From positions 105,019 through 169,018 of the forward strand of contig NZ_JAATJA010000001.1 in the NCBI RefSeq assembly GCF_011927665.1: a stretch of DNA of 64,000 bases, read 5' to 3'. Below the pieces are notes generated by a model. The model made no database searches, was not told the origin of the DNA, and was given only the letters and a program-made list of their open reading frames with translations. This DNA comes from Desulfobaculum xiamenense (lineage in GTDB: Bacteria > Desulfobacterota > Desulfovibrionia > Desulfovibrionales > Desulfovibrionaceae). The number at the start of each line of letters is the position of its first letter. Position 1 is the stretch's first letter. Positions 33,512 to 41,519 of the stretch are shown here, piece after piece. Position numbers and translations under genes: made by a program.

Positions 33512-35116
33512 ATGGCTGATACTCGGACACCTAACGGCATGGCTGATCTGCGGCCGGATATGAGGATTCTCGTTCCCGCCGCCATCGTGCTGCTCGTGAT
33601 CATCGGTTCGTCTGTGCTCTTCCCCGAGAGGAGTCAGGCCATACTGAGCTCGATGTACGGTGCCTTCGTCAATGCAACCGGAACCTGGTACCTGTGGGTG
33701 ACTTTCGCAATGATCTGTCTCTCCGCGTTCTTCGCCATGAGCAAGTATGGCGACATCAAGTTCGGAGCGCCGGACGAGAAGCCCGAGTTCAATACCTACT
33801 CGTGGCTGGCCATGATGTTCTGTTCCGGCGTTGCCGGTGCGGTGATGTTCTGGTCCATTGTTGAACCCCTGTGGGACCTGATTTCCCTGCCGCAGTATGC
33901 AGAACCCATGAGCCGCGAGGCCTTCGAGTGGTCGCTGGCCTACGTCATGCTGCACTGGGGACCGGTGACTTGGCCCTGGTACGTCATCGTCGCGCTGCCC
34001 ATCTGCTACATGTTCCACACGCAGAAGAAACCCGTGCTGCGCATCAGTTCCGCCGCTGAACCGTTTCTCGGCAAGAGCCGTGTTGACGGCTGGCTCGGCA
34101 AGTTCATCGAGGTCTTCTTCATTATTGGCCTCATGTTCTCCAACGCCGCCGTCATGGGTGTCTCGCTGCCCATCGTGAACCACGCCCTTGCCAGCACCTT
34201 CGGCTTCGAGCCGAGCTTCGGCATGGAGCTTGTGATTCTCGGTGTGTCGGCCGTCATCTTCACCACTTCGGTCTGTGCAGGTCTCAAGAAGGGCATCAAG
34301 ATCCTTTCCGACGTGAACGTGCTCATCGCATTGTCCATGGTGGCGTTCACCTTCATCGTTGGTCCCACCACGTTCATCGTGGACAACTTCACCAACGCCT
34401 TCGGAAAGATGACTGGCAACTTCTTCGAGATGCTGTTCTGGACCGCGCCCTTCGAGGCGAACAGCTTCCCCAAGGACTGGACGGTCTTCTACGCGCTGTG
34501 GATGGCATCGTACGGTCCGTTCATGGGGCTTTTCATCGCCCGCATCTCGCGTGGCCGCACCGTGCGTGAGGTCATCATGATGGGCATTTTCGGTGGCATT
34601 GCCGGCTCCTTCCTGATCCATGGCGTGTTCGGCGGCTTTACCCTGCATCAGCAGTGGACCGGTGCCGTTGATGCCGTGGGCGTGCTCAAGGCCTCCGGCG
34701 GTCCCGCCGCCCTCGTTGCCGTGCTGAATTCCCTGCCCGGCAGCGTGATCGTACTCATTGGATACTGCGTTTTCTCCACCATCTTCCTCGCAACCAGCGT
34801 GGACTCCTGCGCCTACGTCATCTCCTGCGCCGCCACCACGAAGCTGGTGCCCGGCACGGAGCCGACCCGAGGTCATCGCTTCTTCTGGGCAGCCATGCAG
34901 GCCGGTCTGGCCCTTGCGGCCATCACCCTTGGAGGCCTTGGACCGGTGAAGATCTTCGCGAACTTCGCGGGCGCACTGATGCTCATCCCCATCACGTTCG
35001 TCGTGATCAGTTGGTTCAAGATGATCAAGGGCTACAAGGCCCCCGCTGAGCGCAGGGAAGAGCGCGTGGAAAGCGTCGCACAGACTGTAACCGCACAGGC
35101 CGGAGCGGGCGAGTAG
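33512..35116 (+). CDS. BCCT-family transporter (betaine/choline/carnitine type)
   Basis: A 534-residue BCCT secondary transporter with about twelve helices. Signature segments are MMFCSGVAGAVMFWSIVEPLWDL, LHWGPVTWPWYVIVALPICYMFHTQ (with the conserved Trp-rich segment) and FYALWMASYGPFMGLFIARISRGRTVREV. Substrates of the family are quaternary amines and analogues such as betaine, choline, carnitine, dimethylsulfoniopropionate. The specificity cannot be read. AAGGAGG lies 4 bp before ATG 33512. First gene of an operon with an alkaline-phosphatase-superfamily enzyme and sulfur-relay genes. Confidence 0.92.
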   Translation: MADTRTPNGMADLRPDMRILVPAAIVLLVIIGSSVLFPERSQAILSSMYGAFVNATGTWYLWVTFAMICLSAFFAMSKYGDIKFGAPDEKPEFNTYSWLAMMFCSGVAGAVMFWSIVEPLWDLISLPQYAEPMSREAFEWSLAYVMLHWGPVTWPWYVIVALPICYMFHTQKKPVLRISSAAEPFLGKSRVDGWLGKFIEVFFIIGLMFSNAAVMGVSLPIVNHALASTFGFEPSFGMELVILGVSAVIFTTSVCAGLKKGIKILSDVNVLIALSMVAFTFIVGPTTFIVDNFTNAFGKMTGNFFEMLFWTAPFEANSFPKDWTVFYALWMASYGPFMGLFIARISRGRTVREVIMMGIFGGIAGSFLIHGVFGGFTLHQQWTGAVDAVGVLKASGGPAALVAVLNSLPGSVIVLIGYCVFSTIFLATSVDSCAYVISCAATTKLVPGTEPTRGHRFFWAAMQAGLALAAITLGGLGPVKIFANFAGALMLIPITFVVISWFKMIKGYKAPAERREERVESVAQTVTAQAGAGE

Positions 35117-35171
35117 GGCTGAACGTCCCCCCCCGTCCGGTCGATTTATCGAGAACAATCAGGAGGATCAA

Positions 35172-37064
35172 ATGGCTAGAGTAGCAAAGCGTGCCGCGCT
35201 TCTGGGCTTCGACTGCATGATTCCCAAGCGCCTTCAGGCTCTGGTTGACGAGGGCGCACTGCCCAACTTCCAGAAGTTCATCGAGGGCGGCAGTTACATG
35301 ACCGAGGGCTTCAACATGCCCACCGTTACCCCGCCGTCTTGGGCCAGCATCTGCACCGGTGCCTACCCCCGTACCCACGGCGTGGAAGACTACTACTACT
35401 ATCTCGAAGGCAGCAGCCTCGAACACCACAAGACCTGCCAGGCCTTCGGTTCCGAGCCGCTGACCGCCCAGACCATCTGGGACGCGTGGGACAAGCAGGG
35501 CAAGCAGTGCCTCGTGGTCAACTACCCCATGTCCTGGCCGTCTCACATGAAGAACGGCGTGATGGTGCAGGGTCAGGGTCTGTCCCCGGCCGAGTCCCGC
35601 TGGAAGGAGCTTGGCAACGGCCATAAGGAATGGCTCGCCTCCGAAGGCGTCATTGCCACGGATTTCTACCCCATGGGTGAGCAGGTTCGCTTCGACGACG
35701 CCAAGGGCTGGAAGAATCTGCCCGAGAACGCCGAGGAGCCCCTCGAATTCGCCGTGCGCATGCACTTTAAGGAATCCATGGATCCTCTTGAGGATCAGGT
35801 CTGGTACGGCCTGACCTGGGAGTCCGAGGACGACGGCTACGACATCTTCGCCCTGTGCCCCGAAAAGGACTTCGAGAAGGCCTTCTTCGTCCTGCGCCAG
35901 GGTGAATGGTCCGACGTGGTGAAGCACGACTTCGTCATCAAGTCCGACGGCCGCACCGAGCCCGGCACCTTCCGCGCCAAGCTGCTCCAGCTCTCCGACG
36001 ACGCCGAGGACTTCACCCTCTACGTCACCGGCATCTCCGGCCGCCACGGCTTCATCGCCCCGGCCGACGGCGTGAAGGGCGTGGACTGGGATCAGCACAT
36101 CATCTGCAACGACATGGGCTTCGTCGCCTTCGTCCACGGCATCATCGACATGCAGACCGTGGTCGAGGTGGCCGAGTTCCACTCCCAGTGGGTGACCGAG
36201 CTGTGCCTGAAGACCATGGAGTCCAATCCCAACTGGGATCTGTTCTACATGCACACCCACCTGATCGACTGGTTCTATCACGGCTGGCTGTCCGAGATGG
36301 AGAGCACCGATCCCGAGGTCGCCAAGAAGGCCCTCGACATGGAGCGCGCCATCTACCAGATCGAGGACCGTTTCCTCGGCCGCATGATGGAAGCCATGGA
36401 TGACGGCGAGACCCTCGTGTGCTGCGTGTCCGACCACGGCGCAACCCGCCTCGGTCCGATCCTCAACACCGCCGAGGCCCTGAAGGCCAAGGGTCTGACC
36501 TCCTACGAGCCCAAGAAGACCGAGAACTACTGGGAGATCTACGAGGAGTCCGAGGGCTTCAACTACGAGCTGGACGTGACCAAGTCCAAGGCCGTGCCCC
36601 AGCGCTACATGTTCGTCTACGTCAACCTCGCCTCCAAGTACCCCGGTGGCATCGTGGCCGACGAGGATTACGAAAAGGTGCGCGGTGAGATCATCGACGC
36701 CCTCTACGACTACAAGCACCCCGAGACCGGCGAACGCCCGGTGCTGCTCGCGGTGCGTAAGGAAGACGCCGCCGTCTTCGGCATGGGCGGAGCCCAGGCC
36801 GGTGACGTCGTCTACGTCCTCAAGCCCGAGTACATGGCCGAGCACGGCTACGGCCTGCCCACCGGCGAATGCGGCCTCGGCACCCTGAAGAACTGCATGT
36901 TCTTCAAGGGCCCCGGCATCCGCAAGAACTACCGCTACGAGCGCCCCCGTTGGCTCGTCGATGTGGTTCCGACCTTCTGCTACGCCACCGGCAACCCCGT
37001 TCCGGCTGACGTAGAGGGTGCTCCGATCTATCAGATCTTCGAGAACCCGAACCTGGTCGACTAG
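35172..37064 (+). CDS. Alkaline-phosphatase-superfamily (type I phosphodiesterase-like) protein
   Basis: A 630-residue cytoplasmic protein without signal peptide. The N-terminal metal/nucleophile region is GFDCMIP (Asp14) and TVTPPSWASICTG (nucleophile Thr53 likely); HTHLIDWFYHGW supplies Asp and His, and VSDHGATRLGP another Asp-His pair. The C-terminal end (FFKGPGIRKN ... DVVPTFCYATG) is typical. The GxH that usually gives the last zinc-binding His is not in its place; PTGECGLGTL occupies it. It may act on a phosphate or sulfate ester brought in by the BCCT partner. AGGAGG lies 6 bp before the ATG, and codon use is strongly biased, so expression may be high. Confidence 0.85.
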   Translation: MARVAKRAALLGFDCMIPKRLQALVDEGALPNFQKFIEGGSYMTEGFNMPTVTPPSWASICTGAYPRTHGVEDYYYYLEGSSLEHHKTCQAFGSEPLTAQTIWDAWDKQGKQCLVVNYPMSWPSHMKNGVMVQGQGLSPAESRWKELGNGHKEWLASEGVIATDFYPMGEQVRFDDAKGWKNLPENAEEPLEFAVRMHFKESMDPLEDQVWYGLTWESEDDGYDIFALCPEKDFEKAFFVLRQGEWSDVVKHDFVIKSDGRTEPGTFRAKLLQLSDDAEDFTLYVTGISGRHGFIAPADGVKGVDWDQHIICNDMGFVAFVHGIIDMQTVVEVAEFHSQWVTELCLKTMESNPNWDLFYMHTHLIDWFYHGWLSEMESTDPEVAKKALDMERAIYQIEDRFLGRMMEAMDDGETLVCCVSDHGATRLGPILNTAEALKAKGLTSYEPKKTENYWEIYEESEGFNYELDVTKSKAVPQRYMFVYVNLASKYPGGIVADEDYEKVRGEIIDALYDYKHPETGERPVLLAVRKEDAAVFGMGGAQAGDVVYVLKPEYMAEHGYGLPTGECGLGTLKNCMFFKGPGIRKNYRYERPRWLVDVVPTFCYATGNPVPADVEGAPIYQIFENPNLVD

Positions 37065-37385
37065 TCGACCTGAACAGGCCCCAACCGCGGGCTGGGCACC
37101 GGCGCATCAGCCGGTGCCCGCCCCGTCCAACACAGGCAATCGTCTCTGCGCGTCGCGCGGTGGACGGCCCAGACCGCAGCGGATTTTCCCGAGGCGTCGA
37201 AGGGCAGGCCTGACATCCTGTTCGAAACCGGGGCGGTCCGGCACATGCCGTGGACCGCGAGTGGCGACGATGGTTGTGGGTGAATGCTGACTCTGGTGCA
37301 CGAGATGAAGCCCCGGCATTGCGGGTCCGGATGGCCCGGAAACGGACGGGGCGTGAACCTTAAAGTCATATACGGACGCATTGAG

Positions 37386-37667
37386 ATGCTTTTTTTCATG
37401 AACAAGCCCGATGTGAAGATGCTTGACCGCGTCAGGATGATCGGTGGCGACGAGGAGAAGCTCTTGCTTCTGGTCGGCGACGCCGTGACCTTCGCCACGC
37501 CGTTCTTCGAGGAACGCCTTGAGGAACTGGACGTGGACGAGGTCTTTGCCGCCAAGGACGCCGTCGAGGCCCGCAACCTTGAACTGAGCGACGAATGCTC
37601 GGTTGTCGACTACGACGAAATGGTGGACCTGCTGCTTACCGGCGGCGAAAAGGTCATTTCGTTATAA
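37386..37667 (+). CDS. DsrH/TusB-like sulfur-relay protein
   Basis: A 93-residue protein that begins like DsrH/TusB (MLFFMNKPDVKMLDRV, then EKLLLLVGDAVTFATPFF) and ends with the typical VVDYDEMVDLLLTGGEKVISL-like tail. It lacks the cysteine of some family members. ATG 37386 matches the family N-terminus; ATG 37398 and GTG 37353 are in-frame alternatives. The 320-bp gap before it contains no other gene. It precedes DsrE- and DsrF-like genes, forming a TusBDC-like set. Confidence 0.75.
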   Translation: MLFFMNKPDVKMLDRVRMIGGDEEKLLLLVGDAVTFATPFFEERLEELDVDEVFAAKDAVEARNLELSDECSVVDYDEMVDLLLTGGEKVISL

Positions 37668-37678
37668 GGAGATCAGCG

Positions 37679-38074
37679 ATGGCTAACCTGACCATGATTC
37701 TGCTTTCGGGTGCTGCGGAGAACGAGGATTCCGTTTTCGCCACCCGTTTGACCGAGGCCGCACTGGCCAAGGGTCACAAGGTGCAGATCTATCTCTTCGG
37801 CAACGGCGTGAACCTTTCCAAGAAGGAATTCCCCATCGAGGGCGACCTGCACATCGCGGGCAGGCTGCTGGAGCACATCGAGCCGACCAAGGTCATCGAC
37901 GCGCTCGGCGCGCTCACCGAGAAGGGAGCCGACATCTCCACCTGCCACACCAACGAGCACGCCCGCGGCATCGAGTCGCGCGAGTATGCCGGTGGCATCA
38001 AGTGGGGCGATGTGGGCGGCACGTTCAGCAAGTATCTCATGACCACGGACGTTCTGCTGACCGTGGGTCACTAG
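37679..38074 (+). CDS. DsrE/TusD-like sulfur-transfer protein
   Basis: A 131-residue DsrE-family protein: MILLSGAAENEDSVFATRLTEAAL at the start, a KGHKVQIYLFGNGVNL strand-loop, and the likely persulfide-carrying Cys in ADISTCHTNEHARGI, in the position of the TusD/DsrE active cysteine. AAGGAG lies 7 bp before the ATG. It likely passes sulfur as persulfide within a complex with the DsrH- and DsrF-like neighbours. Confidence 0.85.
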   Translation: MANLTMILLSGAAENEDSVFATRLTEAALAKGHKVQIYLFGNGVNLSKKEFPIEGDLHIAGRLLEHIEPTKVIDALGALTEKGADISTCHTNEHARGIESREYAGGIKWGDVGGTFSKYLMTTDVLLTVGH

Positions 38075-38085
38075 GGGAGACTGAC

Positions 38086-38418
38086 ATGATTGGATCCGCA
38101 TGCTGGGTCGTGAGCAAGCCCCTTGGCGTTGAGGCTTCCGCACTGGGAATCCGCACCGCCTGGGCCACCCACCAGAACGGTTTCGAAACCAAGCTGCTTT
38201 TTGCCGAGGATGGCGTGTGGTGCCTCATTGGCAACCCCGGGTACCACACCTCCATGCTGGAGGACTTTCTCGGGCAGGACGGCGAGGTGTACTGCATCCG
38301 CCAGTCCCTTGAGCTGCGCGGCATTGATGAGGATGCCCTGATCGACGGCGTCGAGGTTATCGACGAGTCCGATGTGCGGGAACTGTGTGATGAATGCGAA
38401 ACCGTGAGCTACTTCTAG
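38086..38418 (+). CDS. DsrF/TusC-like protein
   Basis: A 110-residue member of the DsrE/F-like superfamily by size and context: GVEASALGIRTAWATHQNGFETKLLFAEDGVWCLIGN resembles TusC, and the middle ends in VEVIDESDVRELCDECE. Cysteines at VWCLIG, VYCIRQ and the CDEC pair are possible sulfur carriers. It starts 11 bp after the DsrE-like stop. Confidence 0.75.
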   Translation: MIGSACWVVSKPLGVEASALGIRTAWATHQNGFETKLLFAEDGVWCLIGNPGYHTSMLEDFLGQDGEVYCIRQSLELRGIDEDALIDGVEVIDESDVRELCDECETVSYF

Positions 38419-38438
38419 CCCGATTTCAGGAGAGAAAA

Positions 38439-38873
38439 ATGGCCGTTAACGTAACCTACGAACGACTCGACGAGAATAACGATCTGTTCACCCTCGGAGC
38501 GCAGGCGCTGCCCGAAATTCGTGTGGACTACGCCGCCCTCAGCGCTGAAGACCGCAATCAGGAGCACATGGGCGCCCGGCTGCTGTGCATGGCCGCACTG
38601 GCCTGCTACACCAACACCTTCGCCAACAGCCTCAAGCGCAAGGGCGCGGAGATCAAGTTCATGCGCGCCAACGCAACCACGTCCAAGGACAAGGACGAAG
38701 TGATGCGCACCAAGTACTGCACGCTGGACATCACCGTCGAGGTCGGCCTCGACGAGCAGTACCGCGAGGCCTTCGAGGAAGTGAAGGACAACATGCTCAA
38801 CGGTTCGCTTCTGACCTACTCCCTCGAAGAGGCCATGGACGTGGACTACAAGCTGAGCATGGTCACCGCGTAA
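38439..38873 (+). CDS. OsmC-like protein
   Basis: A 144-residue OsmC-family protein. QEHMGARLLCMAALACYTNTFANSLKRKG contains two cysteines, one near the peroxidatic helix of OsmC/Ohr; the strand TKYCTLDITVEVGLDEQYREAFEEVKDNMLNG follows the family pattern. Such proteins reduce organic peroxides or bind acyl/thiol groups. Its position after sulfur-relay genes suggests a thiol or persulfide role. AGGAGAG lies 5 bp before the ATG. Confidence 0.78.
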   Translation: MAVNVTYERLDENNDLFTLGAQALPEIRVDYAALSAEDRNQEHMGARLLCMAALACYTNTFANSLKRKGAEIKFMRANATTSKDKDEVMRTKYCTLDITVEVGLDEQYREAFEEVKDNMLNGSLLTYSLEEAMDVDYKLSMVTA

Positions 38874-38960
38874 ACGAAACTGTCTTTCGTCTTTCGTAAC
38901 GAATTGAGCAACAGGCCGCGCAGCACGAGATGCGCGCGGCATACATGAAGGAGATCCACA

Positions 38961-39524
38961 ATGGCTGACAAGAAAGTTATCCTGCTGACCGCAGCAACCG
39001 CCGACCTCGCCGCTGGCGACGCCGTGAAGAAGTTCGCCAAGAAGGCCGTTTCCCTGAACACCTACGCCGCTGGCGACGTCCTCGCCGAGGCTTCGCAGGT
39101 TGCCGGTGCCGTGAAGGTTGCCCCCGAGGGCCTTGCCGCCGCCTTCGAAGGCGACGCCGCATTCGCCATCGTCGAGGCTGGCGCGGACCTGAACGCCACC
39201 ATGGACGCCGTGCTCGAAGCCGCCGACCGCCGCACCCTCGTTGTGCTTGCCGCCGACAACGGCCTGTTCTTCTACGGCCTTGGCGTGAAGAAGAAGGAAG
39301 AGATCGCCCGTGCTGCCGCTGCCTGCGACGTGGTGCCCACCATCTGCTACGTGGCCGACCTCGAAGTGCCTGCCGAAACCACCGGCGCGGTGCTCTATCA
39401 GGTCCTCAAGGACCCCAACCTCAAGATGAACGAGATCAACAAGCTGAAGGAAGCCCTGTCTCGCATGGAGGCTGCCCTCCAGCGTGACAATCGCGAGCCC
39501 TGGGACAAGCACGACTGCGCCTAG
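38961..39524 (+). CDS. Small degenerate alkaline-phosphatase-superfamily-like protein
   Basis: A 187-residue protein. Residues 96-156 align without gaps to residues 570-630 of the phosphatase-superfamily enzyme at 35172 (24 of 61 identical by eye; shared FF, GxG, DVVPT, CY, VPA, YQ, PNL). Just before this, LVVLAADNG stands where the enzyme family has SDHG, so the metal-binding His is Asn. It seems to be a cut-down, non-catalytic relative. Charged C-terminal helix NKLKEALSRMEAAL. GGAG lies 9 bp before the ATG. Last gene of the BCCT operon. Confidence 0.8.
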   Translation: MADKKVILLTAATADLAAGDAVKKFAKKAVSLNTYAAGDVLAEASQVAGAVKVAPEGLAAAFEGDAAFAIVEAGADLNATMDAVLEAADRRTLVVLAADNGLFFYGLGVKKKEEIARAAAACDVVPTICYVADLEVPAETTGAVLYQVLKDPNLKMNEINKLKEALSRMEAALQRDNREPWDKHDCA

Positions 39525-39549
39525 TCTGCTTCCCTGACGGGAGTATCTG

Positions 39550-39574
39550 CCGGGACCGGGTGGTCCGGTCCCGG
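39550..39574 (+). terminator. Hairpin terminator of the BCCT operon
   Basis: Perfect arms CCGGGACCGG and CCGGTCCCGG with loop GTGGT, followed by TTATTG, 26 bp after the last stop. Confidence 0.75.
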
Positions 39575-39772
39575 TTATTGGCATGGGTATGAAGTTTCCT
39601 CTTCGGGGTGGTTTTACGGTCTTGGGGCCGTGGAACCACCCCGATTTGCGTTTTTCGGCCGTGTTCGCGGGCGGTGTGGTGGCGGGAAATGTCGGGTTCG
39701 GTACATTTTTTTCTTGAAAGGTTCGACGCGCGAATGTATTGCCGCTAGCTTGCGTCGCGACGTGTCGGCGAT

Positions 39773-39790
39773 GGCGACAGGTATGTCGCC
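39773..39790. promoter_or_regulatory. Activator palindrome upstream of eamA, copy 1
   Basis: GGCGACAGGTATGTCGCC: seven-base perfect arms around GGTA, 161 bp before the sigma-54 promoter. Confidence 0.72.
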
Positions 39791-39791
39791 T

Positions 39792-39807
39792 GCGACAAGA
39801 GTGTCGC
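39792..39807. promoter_or_regulatory. Activator palindrome upstream of eamA, copy 2
   Basis: GCGACAAGAGTGTCGC: six-base perfect arms around AGAG, 2 bp after copy 1. Two adjacent sites are typical of oligomerising sigma-54 activators. Confidence 0.72.
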
Positions 39808-39860
39808 CAGCGCAAAAGCGCAATGATTTCGGTGGATTGCTGGTGTTGGTCCGCGCATTG

Positions 39861-39874
39861 CGACAGAAATGTCC
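39861..39874. promoter_or_regulatory. Activator palindrome upstream of eamA, copy 3 (imperfect)
   Basis: CGACAGAAATGTCC: same left arm and GAAA spacer as the copies at 46.5 kb, with one mismatch in the right arm. Confidence 0.5.
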
Positions 39875-39950
39875 GCAGCGGCGTCGAAAATGTCATCAAC
39901 CCTTCGGGATAAAGTCCATGAAATCAGCGCATTAGCGTTGAATGAGTGGC

Positions 39951-39966
39951 TGGCACGAAGCATGCT
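39951..39966 (+). promoter_or_regulatory. Sigma-54 promoter upstream of eamA
   Basis: TGGCACGAAGCATGCT fits the -24/-12 consensus (GG and GC 12 bp apart). It differs at one base from the promoter at 46421-46436. The start codon of eamA is about 590 bp downstream. Confidence 0.72.
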
Positions 39967-40459
39967 AATGCCGTGTCGGATGTGCGTCGAGATGATGCAC
40001 GAATTGTTCGGCAGCACCAGTCGGACGCGGTGAATCCCGCCGCGGACGTGGCCCCAAGGGGCCGCTGCATGCCCGTAGTACCTCCAGCGGGCCGGACGCG
40101 TCTTCAGGATGCAGGGAAAGGGCGGTCATCATGCCAGAGCGACTGCCCGATCATGCGGGAGCTAGCCTGAAGCGCCGAAGGAACGCACGGGAATGCGCGG
40201 CGTTGTCGAAGGAACATGCCGGTGGATGGAACAGGACTCAGCCCAATTCGTCCTGCCCGCCGCCGAAAGCTTTGCACATGCACACCCGCGGGAGTCGAGC
40301 GAATGCACAGCTCCTCTCCGCGATCGTAGGCCTAGCCAAAACGGCCTGCGGCACGGGGCGCGTTCCGCCGCCCCGCGGATGCCTCCTCCCCGTCTCCGGA
40401 CCGCGTAACGCGCCGTCCGGGGACGAGGCGGGGTGGGGGCGGTGCGATATTACTCTTGC
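39967..40459 (+). other. Gene-free transcribed leader between sigma-54 promoter and terminator
   Basis: About 490 bp with no reading frame I can support. Any transcript from the sigma-54 promoter would cross it and meet the terminator at 40460. It may be a long leader or a separate non-coding RNA. Confidence 0.4.
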
Positions 40460-40481
40460 CCGCGGCCTTGCCGCGGTTTTT
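40460..40481 (+). terminator. Intrinsic terminator in the eamA leader
   Basis: CCGCGG (40460-40465), loop CCTTG, CCGCGG (40471-40476), then TTTTT. It lies 73 bp before the eamA start, so it is either an attenuator or ends an upstream RNA. Confidence 0.7.
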
Positions 40482-40553
40482 CAGTTTCTGGCGCAGGGCA
40501 GGGATGTCCGGGCCGGGAGCGAGCGGGACAGCCCCCGCTCCAAGGAGTATCCA

Positions 40554-41519
40554 ATGCGTCGTTTTGGCACCTTTTTCTCGTCCCTGGCCTTCGGCTATGT
40601 TCTCGTGGCCCTGTCCATCGTGAACTGGTCTGGCAATTTCGTTGCCGCGCGGGCCATGGCGGACATTCTTCCCCCCGCCACCCTCAACCTGATCCGCTGG
40701 GCCATTGCGACGCTGGTCTTTCTGCCCTTTGGCATCCGCCCCATGTGGCGCGAGCGCAAGGCCGTCATGTCCGCGCTGCCCGAGCTGTGCCTCATCGCCC
40801 TGTTCGGCATTTCGCTGTTCGATGTGTTGACCTTTGTGGCGGGAAGCACTACCGCAGCGCTGAACATGTCGCTCATTTCCACGCTGTCGCCCGTGTTCAC
40901 CTTCGTGTTGGCCCATTTCTTCCTCGGCGAGGAGATGAGCCCGCGCACCGCCCTTGGCGTGTTCGTGAGTATGTGCGGCGTGGTTGTCCTCGTCACCGGC
41001 GGCGACGTGGCCAGCATCTGTCACCTCACCTTTTCGGTGGGTGATCTGCTGATGCTTATCGTCGCGTGCATGTCCTCGGGGTATAACATCTTCGTGAAGA
41101 GGGTCTCCGGCCGCCTCAGCCAGTCGGCCATGCTTATGAGTACCTTTATTCTCGGCGTGGTCTTCATCGTGCCCATGTTCGCGTGGGAGGTCTGGCGCGG
41201 AGCCGAGATTCCGGAGATCACCGCCCGCACGTGGGGCGTGCTGGTCTATCTCGGCGTGTTCGCGTCGGTCCTGTGCTACCTGTTCTGGAATATGGCCGTG
41301 GCCATCATCGGAGCGGGCCGTACGACGCTGTTCTACTACACCATTCCCTTCTGCAGCGGGCTGCTCGCGTGGTTCATGCTCGGGGAGGAAGTGAATGCGG
41401 CCCAGTTGTACAGCGGCGTATTCATCTTTGGCGGAATCATCATCTGTCTGACCCGGCGGCAGACGCCACGCCGTAACGGTGTGGTCGGCGTCGTGGTCGG
41501 GGAGGGAGGCGTTTCGTGA
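40554..41519 (+). CDS. EamA/DMT-family transporter
   Basis: A 321-residue drug/metabolite transporter with ten helices in two EamA repeats: VNWSGNFVAARAMADILPPATLNLIRWAIATLVFLPFG early and YNIFVKRVSGRLSQSAMLMSTFILGVVF in the second half. AAGGAG lies 7 bp before ATG 40554, so the longer upstream frame is rejected. It overlaps the YitT-like gene by 4 bp. Under apparent sigma-54 control. Confidence 0.88.
   Translation: MRRFGTFFSSLAFGYVLVALSIVNWSGNFVAARAMADILPPATLNLIRWAIATLVFLPFGIRPMWRERKAVMSALPELCLIALFGISLFDVLTFVAGSTTAALNMSLISTLSPVFTFVLAHFFLGEEMSPRTALGVFVSMCGVVVLVTGGDVASICHLTFSVGDLLMLIVACMSSGYNIFVKRVSGRLSQSAMLMSTFILGVVFIVPMFAWEVWRGAEIPEITARTWGVLVYLGVFASVLCYLFWNMAVAIIGAGRTTLFYYTIPFCSGLLAWFMLGEEVNAAQLYSGVFIFGGIIICLTRRQTPRRNGVVGVVVGEGGVS

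Noticed and set aside
35025-36845. 600-codon open frame antisense to the phosphatase-superfamily gene
   Set aside because: Low-complexity Leu/Gly/His/Val translation caused by biased codons of the real gene.
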